Shown: positions 17,098 through 25,903, counted from the first letter of the stretch. The stretch: 64,000 nt of DNA from RGIG4140 sp045638265 (GCA_045638265.1 JAZUBA010000077.1:76131-140130), one strand, 5' to 3'. Notes: generated from the letters alone by a model not told the origin. Numbers and translations are program-made.

Positions 17098-17939
17098 TAG
17101 AAATCTTCCTTTGTAAATGTAAATTGATTTTGACAGAATTGGCATTCTGTAATAATTTTACCATCTTGATAAAGAGGTTCTCGTTCTTCATCAGACATTT
17201 TTTTCAAAAATTTTTCCATTTGTGAACGATGGCACGGACATGAAAATTCAGGTGTTTGTCCATCGAAAACGGTTGCCGTGTTGGCATGAAACAAACGGTA
17301 TAAAATTTCTTGAGGCGTTAATTTGTCATCAAACAATTCTGTATTGCGCACACTTTCTAATAAAACATTTTCCGTTTCCCATAAATCATTGGCTTGTTCA
17401 GGTTCAATATCTTGTTTTAAAGGCATTTGTTGTAATAAAATACAACGAACTTTTTTTCCGTCTTGACGTAAAACCAAATTTGTTTTGATTTGTTCTGATT
17501 GACGAAAATAATCCAATACTGTTTCAATTAAAGAGTTTTGTGTTAATTGAATAATCCCTTGATATGGTTCTTGTCCGATTTGGGAAACAGAAAATAAGAG
17601 TTCGCCGTTTCCAAATAGATCTTGATTAGTTAATGAAGTATCTTGTTGTGGTAATTTGTCATTATCATAAACGGCATAAGCTCTTACCTTTTTATCATTT
17701 GTAGCCGAAACAAAAATTGTTTGAATCGGTCCGCCACCTCTGATATTGAGTGAAAAAGTCCCATTAAATTTTAAATTGGCAGATAATGCCAATGTTAACA
17801 CAATGGTTTGAGCAACAACGGATTCAACAATTTGCGGATAAGAATGACAGGCTAAAATATCAGAAATTGTTTTGTCAGCATTAATATATACCCCGCGTGA
17901 AAATCCGTTATCTAACATAAACGGTAAAATAATATCCAT
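17097..17939 (-). CDS. hslO: Redox-regulated chaperone Hsp33
   Basis: Hsp33 is a cytoplasmic holdase turned on by oxidation. The redox switch needs four C-terminal cysteines that bind zinc: here CPC (FSCPCHRSQM) and CQFC (TECQFCQNQF) near the end, giving the expected CxC...CxxC set. The N-terminal domain includes NADKTISDILACH and the glycine-rich RGGGPIQT. Two starts are possible: ATG 17945 sits too close to AGGAA, whereas ATG 17939 is 7 bases from it, so I chose 17939. It is divergent from recX and translationally coupled to the lipoprotein gene downstream. Confidence 0.92.
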   Translation of the reverse strand: MDIILPFMLDNGFSRGVYINADKTISDILACHSYPQIVESVVAQTIVLTLALSANLKFNGTFSLNIRGGGPIQTIFVSATNDKKVRAYAVYDNDKLPQQDTSLTNQDLFGNGELLFSVSQIGQEPYQGIIQLTQNSLIETVLDYFRQSEQIKTNLVLRQDGKKVRCILLQQMPLKQDIEPEQANDLWETENVLLESVRNTELFDDKLTPQEILYRLFHANTATVFDGQTPEFSCPCHRSQMEKFLKKMSDEEREPLYQDGKIITECQFCQNQFTFTKEDF

Positions 17940-17968
17940 TTGCATTTCCTTTCTGTTTATTTTATACT
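17940..17968 (+). promoter_or_regulatory. Possible recX promoter
   Basis: TTGCAT, 17 bases, TATACT. The -10 box is good and the -35 box is partial. It lies in the gap between hslO and recX, 35 bases before the recX start. Confidence 0.4.
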
Positions 17969-18002
17969 GTGTGTATTATGGAAAAATCAGGAGCAAATGT
18001 CA

Positions 18003-18560
18003 ATGACAAAACAGATAACTGAAAAAAGATTATATAATATTACGCTTTTTTACCTGTCAAAATATGAGTCTTCATCAGAAAAAGTTCGTCAAATGTTACA
18101 ACGTCGGTTGTTAAAAGCAAGTCAACAAGGTATTGAAATTCCAGATGAAAGTCAACAGTGGATAACAAAAATTATCGGACAAATGCAATCTTTGGGATAT
18201 ATTAATGATAAAAGATATGCCGAAAATCAGGTTCGTATTTTAAGTCGCCAAGGAAAGTCAAAATCATTTATTGTTCAAAAATTGCGACAAAGCGGAATAG
18301 ATTCGGAGACGATTTGTACTTTATTGGATGACGAATCCGAATCGGATGTACAACGTGCAATTCTTTGGTTAAAACGTCATAAAAAAGGTGGTTTTCGGTT
18401 AAAAACACCTGATAAAGAAATATATTGTAAAGATTTATCGGCATTAGGGCGACAAGGCTTTTCATTTCAAACGGCAAAAAAAGCATTGTCAGAATCGTTA
18501 AAACAGATAGAAACAGAAGTGTTTGAGTTGGAAAATTTTGAAAATTTCAATGATTTTTAA
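18003..18560 (+). CDS. recX: Recombination regulator RecX
   Basis: RecX binds RecA filaments and limits their growth and activity. The 185-residue protein shows the three-helix repeats of the family: LYLSKYESSSEKVRQMLQRR-like start (YNITLFYLSKYESSSEK), then LGYINDKRYAENQVRILSRQGKS and a final repeat containing LSALGRQGFSFQTAKKAL. Both ATG 17997 and ATG 18003 are in frame after AGGAG; 18003 gives the better 9-base spacing. No recA is visible in the window, which is common because recX often stands alone in proteobacteria. Confidence 0.85.
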   Translation: MTKQITEKRLYNITLFYLSKYESSSEKVRQMLQRRLLKASQQGIEIPDESQQWITKIIGQMQSLGYINDKRYAENQVRILSRQGKSKSFIVQKLRQSGIDSETICTLLDDESESDVQRAILWLKRHKKGGFRLKTPDKEIYCKDLSALGRQGFSFQTAKKALSESLKQIETEVFELENFENFNDF

Positions 18561-18673
18561 TGTTTGATTTAAAAAATAAGAAAGTTGAAAAAAAATAGTT
18601 GCAAAGAGAATAATCTTTTATTAAGATTAACTACAAGTATGTTTTTATTTATCAATTTTGGGGGATTGTTTAT

Positions 18674-21600
18674 ATGCAAAATTTATCTGAAACCAATATC
18701 AATATGCAAAAAGAAGCACAAACCGAACAAGGTCGTTCCATGGTGGAAACATTGGGCGTGTTAGCCATTATCGGTGTGTTGGCTATTGGTGGTATTATGG
18801 GTTATAAGTGGGCAATGGATAAATATGTGGCTAACCAAATAGCGAATGAAATACGTATTGCTGATTTGGATATTGCAACGTCATTAATGACAAAAAATGA
18901 CGAAGGAATTACTTTGGCATTAGAAAAACCCTTCGGAGATAATAAATTAAGTATAGCAGATACGCCGTTTGATTATGGGTGTACAGATGAAGCAACATTG
19001 GATAAAGAATGTGTTGCCGGCGAAGAAAATTATCATATGACATTGGGAAATATTTCTAAAGGGGTCTGTCAAAAATTGTTGGAAATGACGCCGTATACCC
19101 AATATTATGTTCGTCAACTTGTTGGGGATACGGAAACGGTAGAAGGTGAAGCTTGTCAAGAAGAAATGAATGATATTGTCATATTTTATAATATTGAAAC
19201 AGGTTATGGCGCTGGTGGTAATAGTGATGAAGTGGATGAATGCCCTCCCGAAACACCTTTGTATAATGAAGAAACAGGAGAATGTGAAGCTTGTCCGGAA
19301 GATACCCGTTGGAATGGCAAAAAATGTATAGATTATGAATGTCGTGTCAATTCAGATTGTAATGCCGGCGAATATTGCCATATGGATGAGGGTGCTTTTT
19401 GTGACGTAGAATTTGAAACAGAAAACAATACTTCTGATTATTACACAGGAGAATGTCGCTTGGCAAATTCAGCATTTCAGATAATTAATATTGATAAAGA
19501 AGATGGCACAACGGCAAAATTATATGTCAGTAACGAATATATGACCTGGTGGAGCGCACAACGTTTTTGTGATGCAATCGGTAAAAGAATGATGGCACTA
19601 GGAGATTTGGGATGTGCAGATGCTGTTTCTGTCCCTGTTGCTATGTCCTTTTGTCATGGAACAGCTCTTGGGGATGCCACGGCTTATGAAACCGGAAATG
19701 TCAGTTCTATTATTGAAGAATTAACTAATACTAATCCTGATGGATATTGGCTTTCTAACTTAAATGACGGTTCTTGTCATGCTTTAGCTTTTGGTGCTAT
19801 TCCGACAATGGAGGAGGGTATGATTATTCCAGGCGGACGTCATTGGGGAACAAGAGTGGTTTGTGTGTCAGGAACAGAACATCTGGAAGGATCTTTTGAG
19901 CAAAATTCAGGAAATTGTCCTGCAAATGTACCAAATTGGGATGCTGAAGCAGGTGCTTGTACAAATGGATGTGATGACATAAACGCACCAAGTTTTAACG
20001 TTACAACAGGAGAATGTGAAGCTTGTCCGGGTTCTCAACAATGGGATATGCAAAAACACGATTGTGTTTGTACAAATAATTCAGATTGTCCAACTGATAA
20101 ACCTTTGTGTGATAATGATGATGCCAATTACATGCATACATATAAATGTGTTGCTTGTCCGTTTTTTGCTCCTGTTTGGAATTCAGAAGATGGATATTGT
20201 GATTATTGTCCAGATGATGCACCGAATTGGAATGGTAACACATGTGAGCCATGTTCAGATGATAAACCAGTATTTAACTATGATGCAATGAAGTGCGAAG
20301 CTTGTCCAGAAGGTATGGTTTGGTATGATGAATTTAAATATTGTGAATGTGCCGAAGAAACAGCATATTTGAAAGATGATGGAACATGTGAAGTTTGTCC
20401 AAATGATATCCCATTGTCAGTATGGCAAGGTGAATATTGGGATTGTGAAGCTTGTCCAGAAGATACACCGGTATGGAATGGAAGTACGAGACAATGTGAA
20501 TCTTGTTCAGCTGACAAACCTATCTGGAATGCTGATACAAAACAATGCGAAGAATCACCTTGTGAAGAAGGATTTGTTTATGGGTATCGTAAATATGATT
20601 ATGGTGGTCAGGATTCTGAAAAAGCCTGTTGGCCATGTGGATATGTTTATTTAGAAGAAAAACCATATTGGAATGGTACACAATGTACTCCTTGTCCGAA
20701 TGATATGACTGTATACTACGATGAAACGTATGGTTCTGCAGGTGCCGGTAGACATGGGTTTAAATGTTATAGCAGATGTTGGGATAATGCACCGGTATGG
20801 AATGAGACAACACAACAATGTGAAGCTTGTCCGGATAATAAACCCAAATGGAATGCCAGTACAAAACAATGTGAAGAAGTAAATTGTGAAGAAGGATTTG
20901 TTTATGGGTATCGTCATGTTTCTTGGGGTTCACAAGATAGTGAAAAAGCTTGTTGGCCTTGTGGATATGTTGATCATGATAAACCATATTGGAATGGTTC
21001 ACAATGTACGACTTGTCCGGTTAATATGTCCAAGACAATGGATGAATCATACGGTTCTTATGGTTCTGGAAAGTATGGTTATAAATGCGAGATAAGATGT
21101 GGTGATGATGCACCGGTATGGAATGCTTATGAGTACAGATGCGAAGCCTGTCCGTCAGATTCCCCAGTATGGAATGCAACTAACCGTCAATGCGAAGCTT
21201 GTCCGGATAATAAACCCAAATGGAATTCCAGTACAAAACAATGTGAAGAAGCAAATTGTGAAGAAGGATTTGTTTATGGGTATCGTCAATATGCATCTGG
21301 ACGGGATAGCGAAAAAGCTTGCTGGCCTTGTGGATATGTATATCATGACAAACCATATTGGAACGGTTCTCAATGTATAGCATGTCCGAGTGGTATGAGC
21401 CGTGGTGAAGATTATACATATGGTTCTTATGATAGTGTTGGTTATACATGTTGGGATAGATGTTGGGGTGATACACCAGTATGGAATGAGACAACACAAC
21501 GATGTGAAGCTTGTCCGGATAATAAACCTATATGGAATTCCAATACAAGACAATGCGAAGAATCAGATTGTCCAGAAGGATTTGTTTATGGATATCGTCG

Positions 21601-21781
21601 TTACCCATTTAGTAATAGACAGGATTCTGAAAAAGCTTGTTGGCCTTGTGGATATGTGTATCAGGAAGATAAGCCATATTGGAATGGTTCCGAATGTACG
21701 GCTTGTCCAAGTGATATGCACAGGGTAGTTGATGAAACATATGGTTCTTATTACAGTCATGGTTACAAATGTGTTCGGTAA
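18674..21781 (+). CDS. Giant cysteine-rich protein with type IV prepilin N-terminus (B)
   Basis: A 1035-residue protein with leader MQNLSETNIN...EQG and prepilin motif GRSMVETLGVLAIIGVLAIG; cleavage after Gly places Glu at position 5. A pilin-like part extends to about residue 180. About residues 265-397 hold a region with WWSAQRFCDAIGKRMMAL, YWLSNL and GTRVVCVSG, a spacing that resembles C-type-lectin/FGE-like folds. The rest consists of short units such as CEACP..PVWN and, from about residue 630, four long tandem units beginning C(E/P)EGFVYGYR. It ends abruptly in the last unit (HGYKCVR). A GGGGGAT ribosome site precedes ATG 18674. It is more distant from genes A and C than they are from each other. 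Two glycosyltransferases follow. Surface role is inferred. Confidence 0.83.
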   Translation: MQNLSETNINMQKEAQTEQGRSMVETLGVLAIIGVLAIGGIMGYKWAMDKYVANQIANEIRIADLDIATSLMTKNDEGITLALEKPFGDNKLSIADTPFDYGCTDEATLDKECVAGEENYHMTLGNISKGVCQKLLEMTPYTQYYVRQLVGDTETVEGEACQEEMNDIVIFYNIETGYGAGGNSDEVDECPPETPLYNEETGECEACPEDTRWNGKKCIDYECRVNSDCNAGEYCHMDEGAFCDVEFETENNTSDYYTGECRLANSAFQIINIDKEDGTTAKLYVSNEYMTWWSAQRFCDAIGKRMMALGDLGCADAVSVPVAMSFCHGTALGDATAYETGNVSSIIEELTNTNPDGYWLSNLNDGSCHALAFGAIPTMEEGMIIPGGRHWGTRVVCVSGTEHLEGSFEQNSGNCPANVPNWDAEAGACTNGCDDINAPSFNVTTGECEACPGSQQWDMQKHDCVCTNNSDCPTDKPLCDNDDANYMHTYKCVACPFFAPVWNSEDGYCDYCPDDAPNWNGNTCEPCSDDKPVFNYDAMKCEACPEGMVWYDEFKYCECAEETAYLKDDGTCEVCPNDIPLSVWQGEYWDCEACPEDTPVWNGSTRQCESCSADKPIWNADTKQCEESPCEEGFVYGYRKYDYGGQDSEKACWPCGYVYLEEKPYWNGTQCTPCPNDMTVYYDETYGSAGAGRHGFKCYSRCWDNAPVWNETTQQCEACPDNKPKWNASTKQCEEVNCEEGFVYGYRHVSWGSQDSEKACWPCGYVDHDKPYWNGSQCTTCPVNMSKTMDESYGSYGSGKYGYKCEIRCGDDAPVWNAYEYRCEACPSDSPVWNATNRQCEACPDNKPKWNSSTKQCEEANCEEGFVYGYRQYASGRDSEKACWPCGYVYHDKPYWNGSQCIACPSGMSRGEDYTYGSYDSVGYTCWDRCWGDTPVWNETTQRCEACPDNKPIWNSNTRQCEESDCPEGFVYGYRRYPFSNRQDSEKACWPCGYVYQEDKPYWNGSECTACPSDMHRVVDETYGSYYSHGYKCVR
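20561..21781 (+). repeat. Four long tandem coding repeats in gene B
   Basis: Units beginning with Cys-(Glu/Pro)-Glu-Gly-Phe-Val-Tyr-Gly-Tyr-Arg start at 20561, 20885, 21257 and 21569, spaced 324, 372 and 312 bases apart, all multiples of three. Each contains DSEKACWPCGYV, KPYWNG and a CEACPDNKP-type short unit. The second is longer because it has one extra short CEACP unit. The pattern suggests expansion by unequal recombination. Confidence 0.85.
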
Positions 21782-21813
21782 TAACACATTTGAATATAGA
21801 TTAAAATGAGCTT

Positions 21814-21847
21814 GTTAAGTGTTGTATGTAACAGTATAACACTTAAC
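21814..21847 (+). other. Hairpin between gene B and the glycosyltransferases
   Basis: A perfect 10-bp inverted repeat (GTTAAGTGTT and AACACTTAAC) with a 14-base loop. No T-run follows, so it is more likely an RNA-processing or attenuation hairpin, or an operator, than a strong terminator. Confidence 0.5.
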
Positions 21848-21868
21848 GGTTTATATTAAGAGGGTATT

Positions 21869-23104
21869 GTGAAGAAAAAAATAGGGATGTTTATTGGCTG
21901 TGTGTTGGTGTTTGTTTTAATAACGGGCATTACGGCTGTTGTGTTTTACAAAACAACACCACCTTATACACGAGAAAAAATAATCATATCTTATTATAAT
22001 TTAAAAAGCAGATTCTATCATCCGTTTCCCAAAGTGTCGGTTTTGATTCCGGCTTATAATCGTCAAGATTTGTTACCTCGTGCCGTGGATTCTATTTTAA
22101 CACAGACATTTACCGATTTTGAGTTGATTTTATTAGATGACGGTTCAACGGACAGCACATTTGAAGTGATGAAATCATATCAAAAAAAAGATACTCGTGT
22201 GCGGATATATCAAAATGACAAAAACAAGGGAATTGGGTATTCTCGTAATCATTTGATTGAATTAGCACGTGCTGATTATTTGGCTATAATGGATAGTGAT
22301 GATAAATCTTTGCCAAACAGATTGCAAGATGAGGTAGATTATTTGGATTCACGACCGGATGCAGATTTGGTTTCGGGTTTGGTTGTTTTTATGGATTATC
22401 CCGATTGTTTAATGACTTACTATTCTCAAAAGGAACAACATATTCCGGTTGATATGTTTTTTAAGTGTTCTATTTCGCATTCGGCATCTATGATTCGTAA
22501 GAGCTATTTAGACAAAAGTCATTTGCGGTATGATGATACATTAGTGGCTAATTTGGATTATGATTTATTTAAACGGATTTTATTGAAAAAAGGAAAATTT
22601 GGATTGGTTGAAAAACCTGTTTTGGCTTATCGGGCTCATAATACAAATTCAGCAAAATATTATAGTCATCAAGTGCGTTCTACACGACAAATTCATCAGG
22701 ATTTACAAAGTATTATGATTGATTTGCCTCCGAAAGAATTGGAATATATAACATATTGCAATCGTTTAAATTTAATGCGTGAGGGAAATAAAAAGTTAAA
22801 ATGGTTTGAGGATTATATTTTTCAGGAAATTGCGGATAGGGATTGTAATTTACCGCCCGAAACAATAGGGTATTTCTATTTTGTTGATAATGTTAATCAT
22901 TCAATGTGGCAAGATTTTGTCATTGAAAATAAAGAAAATAATACAGCTTTTCGCAGAATGACAAACATCACTTATCCAATTGTTGCACGAGATGAAAATA
23001 GTATTACGTTAAATATTGGCGGAAAATACGGTCGTATTCAATTTAAAAGAGATGCTGGTCGGTGGATGGCAGAATTAAATGATGTAAGTGAGTTTAATCA
23101 ATGA
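21869..23104 (+). CDS. Membrane-anchored family 2 glycosyltransferase
   Basis: A 411-residue protein with an N-terminal membrane helix (about residues 5-26) followed by a GT-A-fold GT2 domain: KVSVLIPAYNRQDLLPRAVD, LLDDGSTDSTF and MDSDDKSLPNR, where the second aspartate cluster is the DxD-type metal/nucleotide-sugar site. The last 150 residues are not recognised. The start is GTG at 21869 after AAGAGGG; the next ATG lacks a ribosome site. It overlaps the next gene by ATGA, and the two proteins share the same architecture and many identical stretches (tandem duplication). With gene B directly upstream, modification of that surface protein is possible; LPS or capsule synthesis is the alternative. 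Confidence 0.82.
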   Translation: MKKKIGMFIGCVLVFVLITGITAVVFYKTTPPYTREKIIISYYNLKSRFYHPFPKVSVLIPAYNRQDLLPRAVDSILTQTFTDFELILLDDGSTDSTFEVMKSYQKKDTRVRIYQNDKNKGIGYSRNHLIELARADYLAIMDSDDKSLPNRLQDEVDYLDSRPDADLVSGLVVFMDYPDCLMTYYSQKEQHIPVDMFFKCSISHSASMIRKSYLDKSHLRYDDTLVANLDYDLFKRILLKKGKFGLVEKPVLAYRAHNTNSAKYYSHQVRSTRQIHQDLQSIMIDLPPKELEYITYCNRLNLMREGNKKLKWFEDYIFQEIADRDCNLPPETIGYFYFVDNVNHSMWQDFVIENKENNTAFRRMTNITYPIVARDENSITLNIGGKYGRIQFKRDAGRWMAELNDVSEFNQ

Positions 23105-24099
23105 AAACAATGATGAAAGTTTTGGGAGTTCTCTTTTGTGTAATTGGGATTTGTGTTGGTGTTTTGTTTTTTTCTCATTATGAAAAGTCTGTTCAATATA
23201 CATTAGAAAAAATGCAGTTGTCTATGTATAATATCAGAACAAAGATATTACACCCATTTCCCAAAGTGTCTGTTTTAATGACAACATACAATCGGCAGGA
23301 TTTGTTGCCTCGTGCCATTGATTCTATTTTAACACAAACATTTAAAAATTTTGAGCTGATTATCATTGACGATGGTTCAACGGATAATTCAAAAGATGTA
23401 TTGATGAATTATTTAAAAAATGATTCCCGTGTTCGTGTTTATTTTAACGCAAAAAATAAAGGAATATTTTATAATCGGAATCAGTTGCTTGATTTGGCAC
23501 GAGCATCTTATGTTGCCATTATGGATAGTGATGACAAATCCTTGCCGAACAGATTGCAAGATGAAGTTGATTATCTAGACAAGCATCTCAATATTACTGT
23601 TGTATCAGGACAGATACTTGCTATTGAAGATGAAACAGAAATGATAACGGGTTTTTCTCATCAAGAAGGTCATATGCCAATTGATTTGTTTTTTAAATGT
23701 GGTTTGTGTGACCCTTCTACTATGTTTAAAAAAGACTTTTTATCAAAACATCAGATTCGGTATGATGAAAGTTTAATTGTAAATGCTGATTGTGTGTTAT
23801 GGCGAGATATATTTTTTGCCGGTGGACGATTTGGCATGGTAGAAAAACCTGTTTTGGCATATCGTCGGCATAATACAAACGGTGTTCAGTATTATTCTAC
23901 ACAAATAAGAACCGGTAGAGCGCAACATACGGCTTTATGGGAAAAAATATTAGGGGAAAAACGAAATGTGATAGAATATTCCAGTTGTGCAAAATTGGAT
24001 TGGTTAAAAGAGATTAATCGTGAAAAAAAGTGGTTTTCATCTGATGAAATAGATAATGCAAAAGAACGATATTGTGCCGAGCATAAACAACTACAATAA
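23101..24099 (+). CDS. Membrane-anchored family 2 glycosyltransferase (tandem paralogue)
   Basis: A 332-residue protein, shorter than its neighbour because it lacks the last 80 or so residues. An N-terminal membrane helix (about 5-25) precedes KVSVLMTTYNRQDLLPRAID, IIDDGSTDNSKDV and MDSDDKSLPNRLQDEVDYLD, the GT2 catalytic motifs. The last of these is identical to the upstream paralogue. The ATG overlaps the previous stop (ATGA), so translation is coupled. The nucleotide sugar and acceptor cannot be read from sequence. The two domains differ most after the catalytic core, suggesting different acceptors. Confidence 0.82.
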   Translation: MKTMMKVLGVLFCVIGICVGVLFFSHYEKSVQYTLEKMQLSMYNIRTKILHPFPKVSVLMTTYNRQDLLPRAIDSILTQTFKNFELIIIDDGSTDNSKDVLMNYLKNDSRVRVYFNAKNKGIFYNRNQLLDLARASYVAIMDSDDKSLPNRLQDEVDYLDKHLNITVVSGQILAIEDETEMITGFSHQEGHMPIDLFFKCGLCDPSTMFKKDFLSKHQIRYDESLIVNADCVLWRDIFFAGGRFGMVEKPVLAYRRHNTNGVQYYSTQIRTGRAQHTALWEKILGEKRNVIEYSSCAKLDWLKEINREKKWFSSDEIDNAKERYCAEHKQLQ

Positions 24100-24127
24100 T
24101 GTATGGTGCTTGTTTCAAATTTTTTAC

Positions 24128-24156
24128 TTTTCAAATTATAAAAAATCAAGTATAAT
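24128..24156 (+). promoter_or_regulatory. Promoter upstream of the ART-like gene
   Basis: TTTTCA, 17 bases, TATAAT. A perfect -10 box lies 30 bases before the start codon at 24186, so the gene has its own transcript. Confidence 0.6.
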
Positions 24157-24185
24157 AAAACAACAAACTAAAAAATGGAGTGTGT

Positions 24186-25391
24186 ATGTCTGGTTTGTAT
24201 TTATACCATTTTTCAACAAAAGATTTTTCACGATTCAATTTAGAATTGAAAAATCCGTTACATGAAGCATTAGGGGCTGGTATATATACATCTGATATTT
24301 TGAATTTTGTACAAGGTCAATATGATTTTACACAAGAGCCAAAATCGGAGTTTGTACAACAAAAACGTATTTCTGTTAATCATTCTGCTTTTGTAGATGC
24401 AGAAACGTATGCGCTATATTTACAAAAAAAATTTAATATAGAAAAATTAGATTTAGTTCAAATGATATTATCAGAGCGTGTGGATTTTCCAAAGCAGAAT
24501 AAAAATGATTTTATAGAAAAATATCAATATGATTATGTTAAGACAAAACAGTTAAAAAGTGAAAATACACAGCAATTATTGACGTTTTTATATGATAATT
24601 CTGTTTGTAAACAAGTTGTACAGGTGCCTGTTCCGAAACGTAGAGTATATAAGTGCAAGTTATCGGATGATAAAGGTATTATAGATGGTTCAAAAACACT
24701 CAAAGAATCCAGAATCAAAAAAATTGATGTTGCAGATATTTGTAATGTTTTGGATATTAATATGCAGGATATACATCGTTTACTTATCAGAACAGAGTAT
24801 TTGATTAATTTAAAAAAGAATAACGAATGGCGGGTGTTGTGGGATGAAAAACGATTTGCTTCATCTTATCAGGAAAAAGTAAAAGTGAGAAATAGCATTT
24901 TAAAGAATTTACCCTCAAATCCCCATAATAATGATAAGATTAAGCAATATGAACAGCGATTTAAATCCTTAAAAACAGAAGTTCTGTATTTAAAAAATAT
25001 GAAAGACAAAACCGATAAAGATGTTTTGGCATATGAGCAAGCAGAAACAGAAGTGCATCACGTGTGTGAAAAATTGATAAGTCATTATTTTTATAATATT
25101 CCGTACGGATTGTTGCATAAAAATTTTATTAAAAGCTCTGATCAATGTCAAAAATTAAGTCAGTATTTAGGTATAAAAGGTTTGTATGCCTATCAAACAG
25201 TTCCGAATTTTGATAAACAAATTCCGCTCTCTGAACGTAAACAGGCTTTTGAAAAATGGGTTGTTTTAACAGATGTATCTGATGTTTATATTGAAACATA
25301 TATGGGATATGATACAAAAGGTCAATGGAAACCTGTCAAACGTGTTCCTGTTTCTGTTACAAAAAATTTAAAACAAAGATATAAAGAATAA
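24186..25391 (+). CDS. Unknown protein, possible ADP-ribosyltransferase fold
   Basis: A 401-residue, lysine-rich protein without signal peptide or membrane helix. The N-terminus reads LYLYHFSTKDF, then LGAGIYTSDILNF about 20 residues later, the spacing of the His and Tyr motifs in H-Y-E ADP-ribosyltransferases. Near the C-terminus GIKGLYAY followed by KWVVLTDVSDVYIETY resembles the GxxGIxY...YVVFxxxxI ending of many toxin-like transferases. The middle (about 100-330) is helical and unrecognised. The ATG 24186 is 5 bases after AATGGAG; an upstream in-frame GTG at 24180 overlaps that site and is less likely. The ART idea rests on short motifs only and is tentative. Confidence 0.5.
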   Translation: MSGLYLYHFSTKDFSRFNLELKNPLHEALGAGIYTSDILNFVQGQYDFTQEPKSEFVQQKRISVNHSAFVDAETYALYLQKKFNIEKLDLVQMILSERVDFPKQNKNDFIEKYQYDYVKTKQLKSENTQQLLTFLYDNSVCKQVVQVPVPKRRVYKCKLSDDKGIIDGSKTLKESRIKKIDVADICNVLDINMQDIHRLLIRTEYLINLKKNNEWRVLWDEKRFASSYQEKVKVRNSILKNLPSNPHNNDKIKQYEQRFKSLKTEVLYLKNMKDKTDKDVLAYEQAETEVHHVCEKLISHYFYNIPYGLLHKNFIKSSDQCQKLSQYLGIKGLYAYQTVPNFDKQIPLSERKQAFEKWVVLTDVSDVYIETYMGYDTKGQWKPVKRVPVSVTKNLKQRYKE

Positions 25392-25407
25392 GACTTTTTA
25401 ATAATTG

Positions 25408-25436
25408 TTGACACAATCTGTTTTGTATGATACAAT
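25408..25436 (+). promoter_or_regulatory. Strong sigma-70 promoter
   Basis: TTGACA, 17 bases, TACAAT: consensus -35, near-consensus -10, ideal spacing. It drives the small gene at 25470. Confidence 0.8.
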
Positions 25437-25469
25437 AAATTGGTAGTTTTATTTTTTTACGGAGAATTT

Positions 25470-25871
25470 ATGATGAGTGAAAATCAAATAAACGCAGAAA
25501 CTACTGAAACAAAATCTCAACGGATTGTTGATGAGTTGAATGCTTCACGGAAAAAACGCATGGAAATTGAACAGAATTGGGATAATGTTCGTATTTCCAA
25601 AGAAAATTATGAAGCACAAAAAAGACCGGATATTCATGAAATACCCCTCATTTTACGGCCTACTGTTAATGATAATTCAAAATATAACGGAGAAGAAATG
25701 CCGTTTTGTGTGTTGTATCCTGATTTAGGTAATTCTAAGGAAGATAACCCACATTTGAAAAGTCCGTCTGAAGAACGTTATACAGCAACTATCGCTCGTC
25801 CTTCTGCATTGTGCATTCGCAGAGCTACTCGTGTTGGAAAAACATCAGAAAAAAATCATACACGTGATTAA
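25470..25871 (+). CDS. Small hydrophilic protein of unknown function
   Basis: A 133-residue protein rich in charged and polar residues, with a coiled-coil-like N-terminal 45 residues (KSQRIVDELNASRKKRMEIE) and a probably disordered remainder. There is no signal peptide or membrane segment. Two adjacent ATGs (25470 and 25473) follow GGAGA; I use the first, but the second has better spacing. It has a strong promoter of its own and lies just after the ART-like gene, which makes a functional partner possible but unproven. I do not recognise the family. Confidence 0.6.
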   Translation: MMSENQINAETTETKSQRIVDELNASRKKRMEIEQNWDNVRISKENYEAQKRPDIHEIPLILRPTVNDNSKYNGEEMPFCVLYPDLGNSKEDNPHLKSPSEERYTATIARPSALCIRRATRVGKTSEKNHTRD

Positions 25872-25903
25872 TTTTGATTTATTTCATTTTACTCTGTGAT
25901 CGA

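Noticed and set aside
18605..18660. Operator of the TTGCAA/GTAC type upstream of gene B
   Set aside because: TTGCAA occurs and there is a small inverted repeat (AATCTT/AAGATT), but the GTAC core and AATTAAA arms are absent.
19465..19875. Diversity-generating retroelement target
   Set aside because: No reverse transcriptase gene or template repeat is present in the window, and the lectin-like part is not at the C-terminus. Kept only as a fold-level observation.
20561..21781. Tandem repeats considered as a CRISPR array or structural repeat locus
   Set aside because: Repeats are 312-372 bases, in frame, and encode cysteine-rich protein units; there are no short direct repeats with unique spacers.
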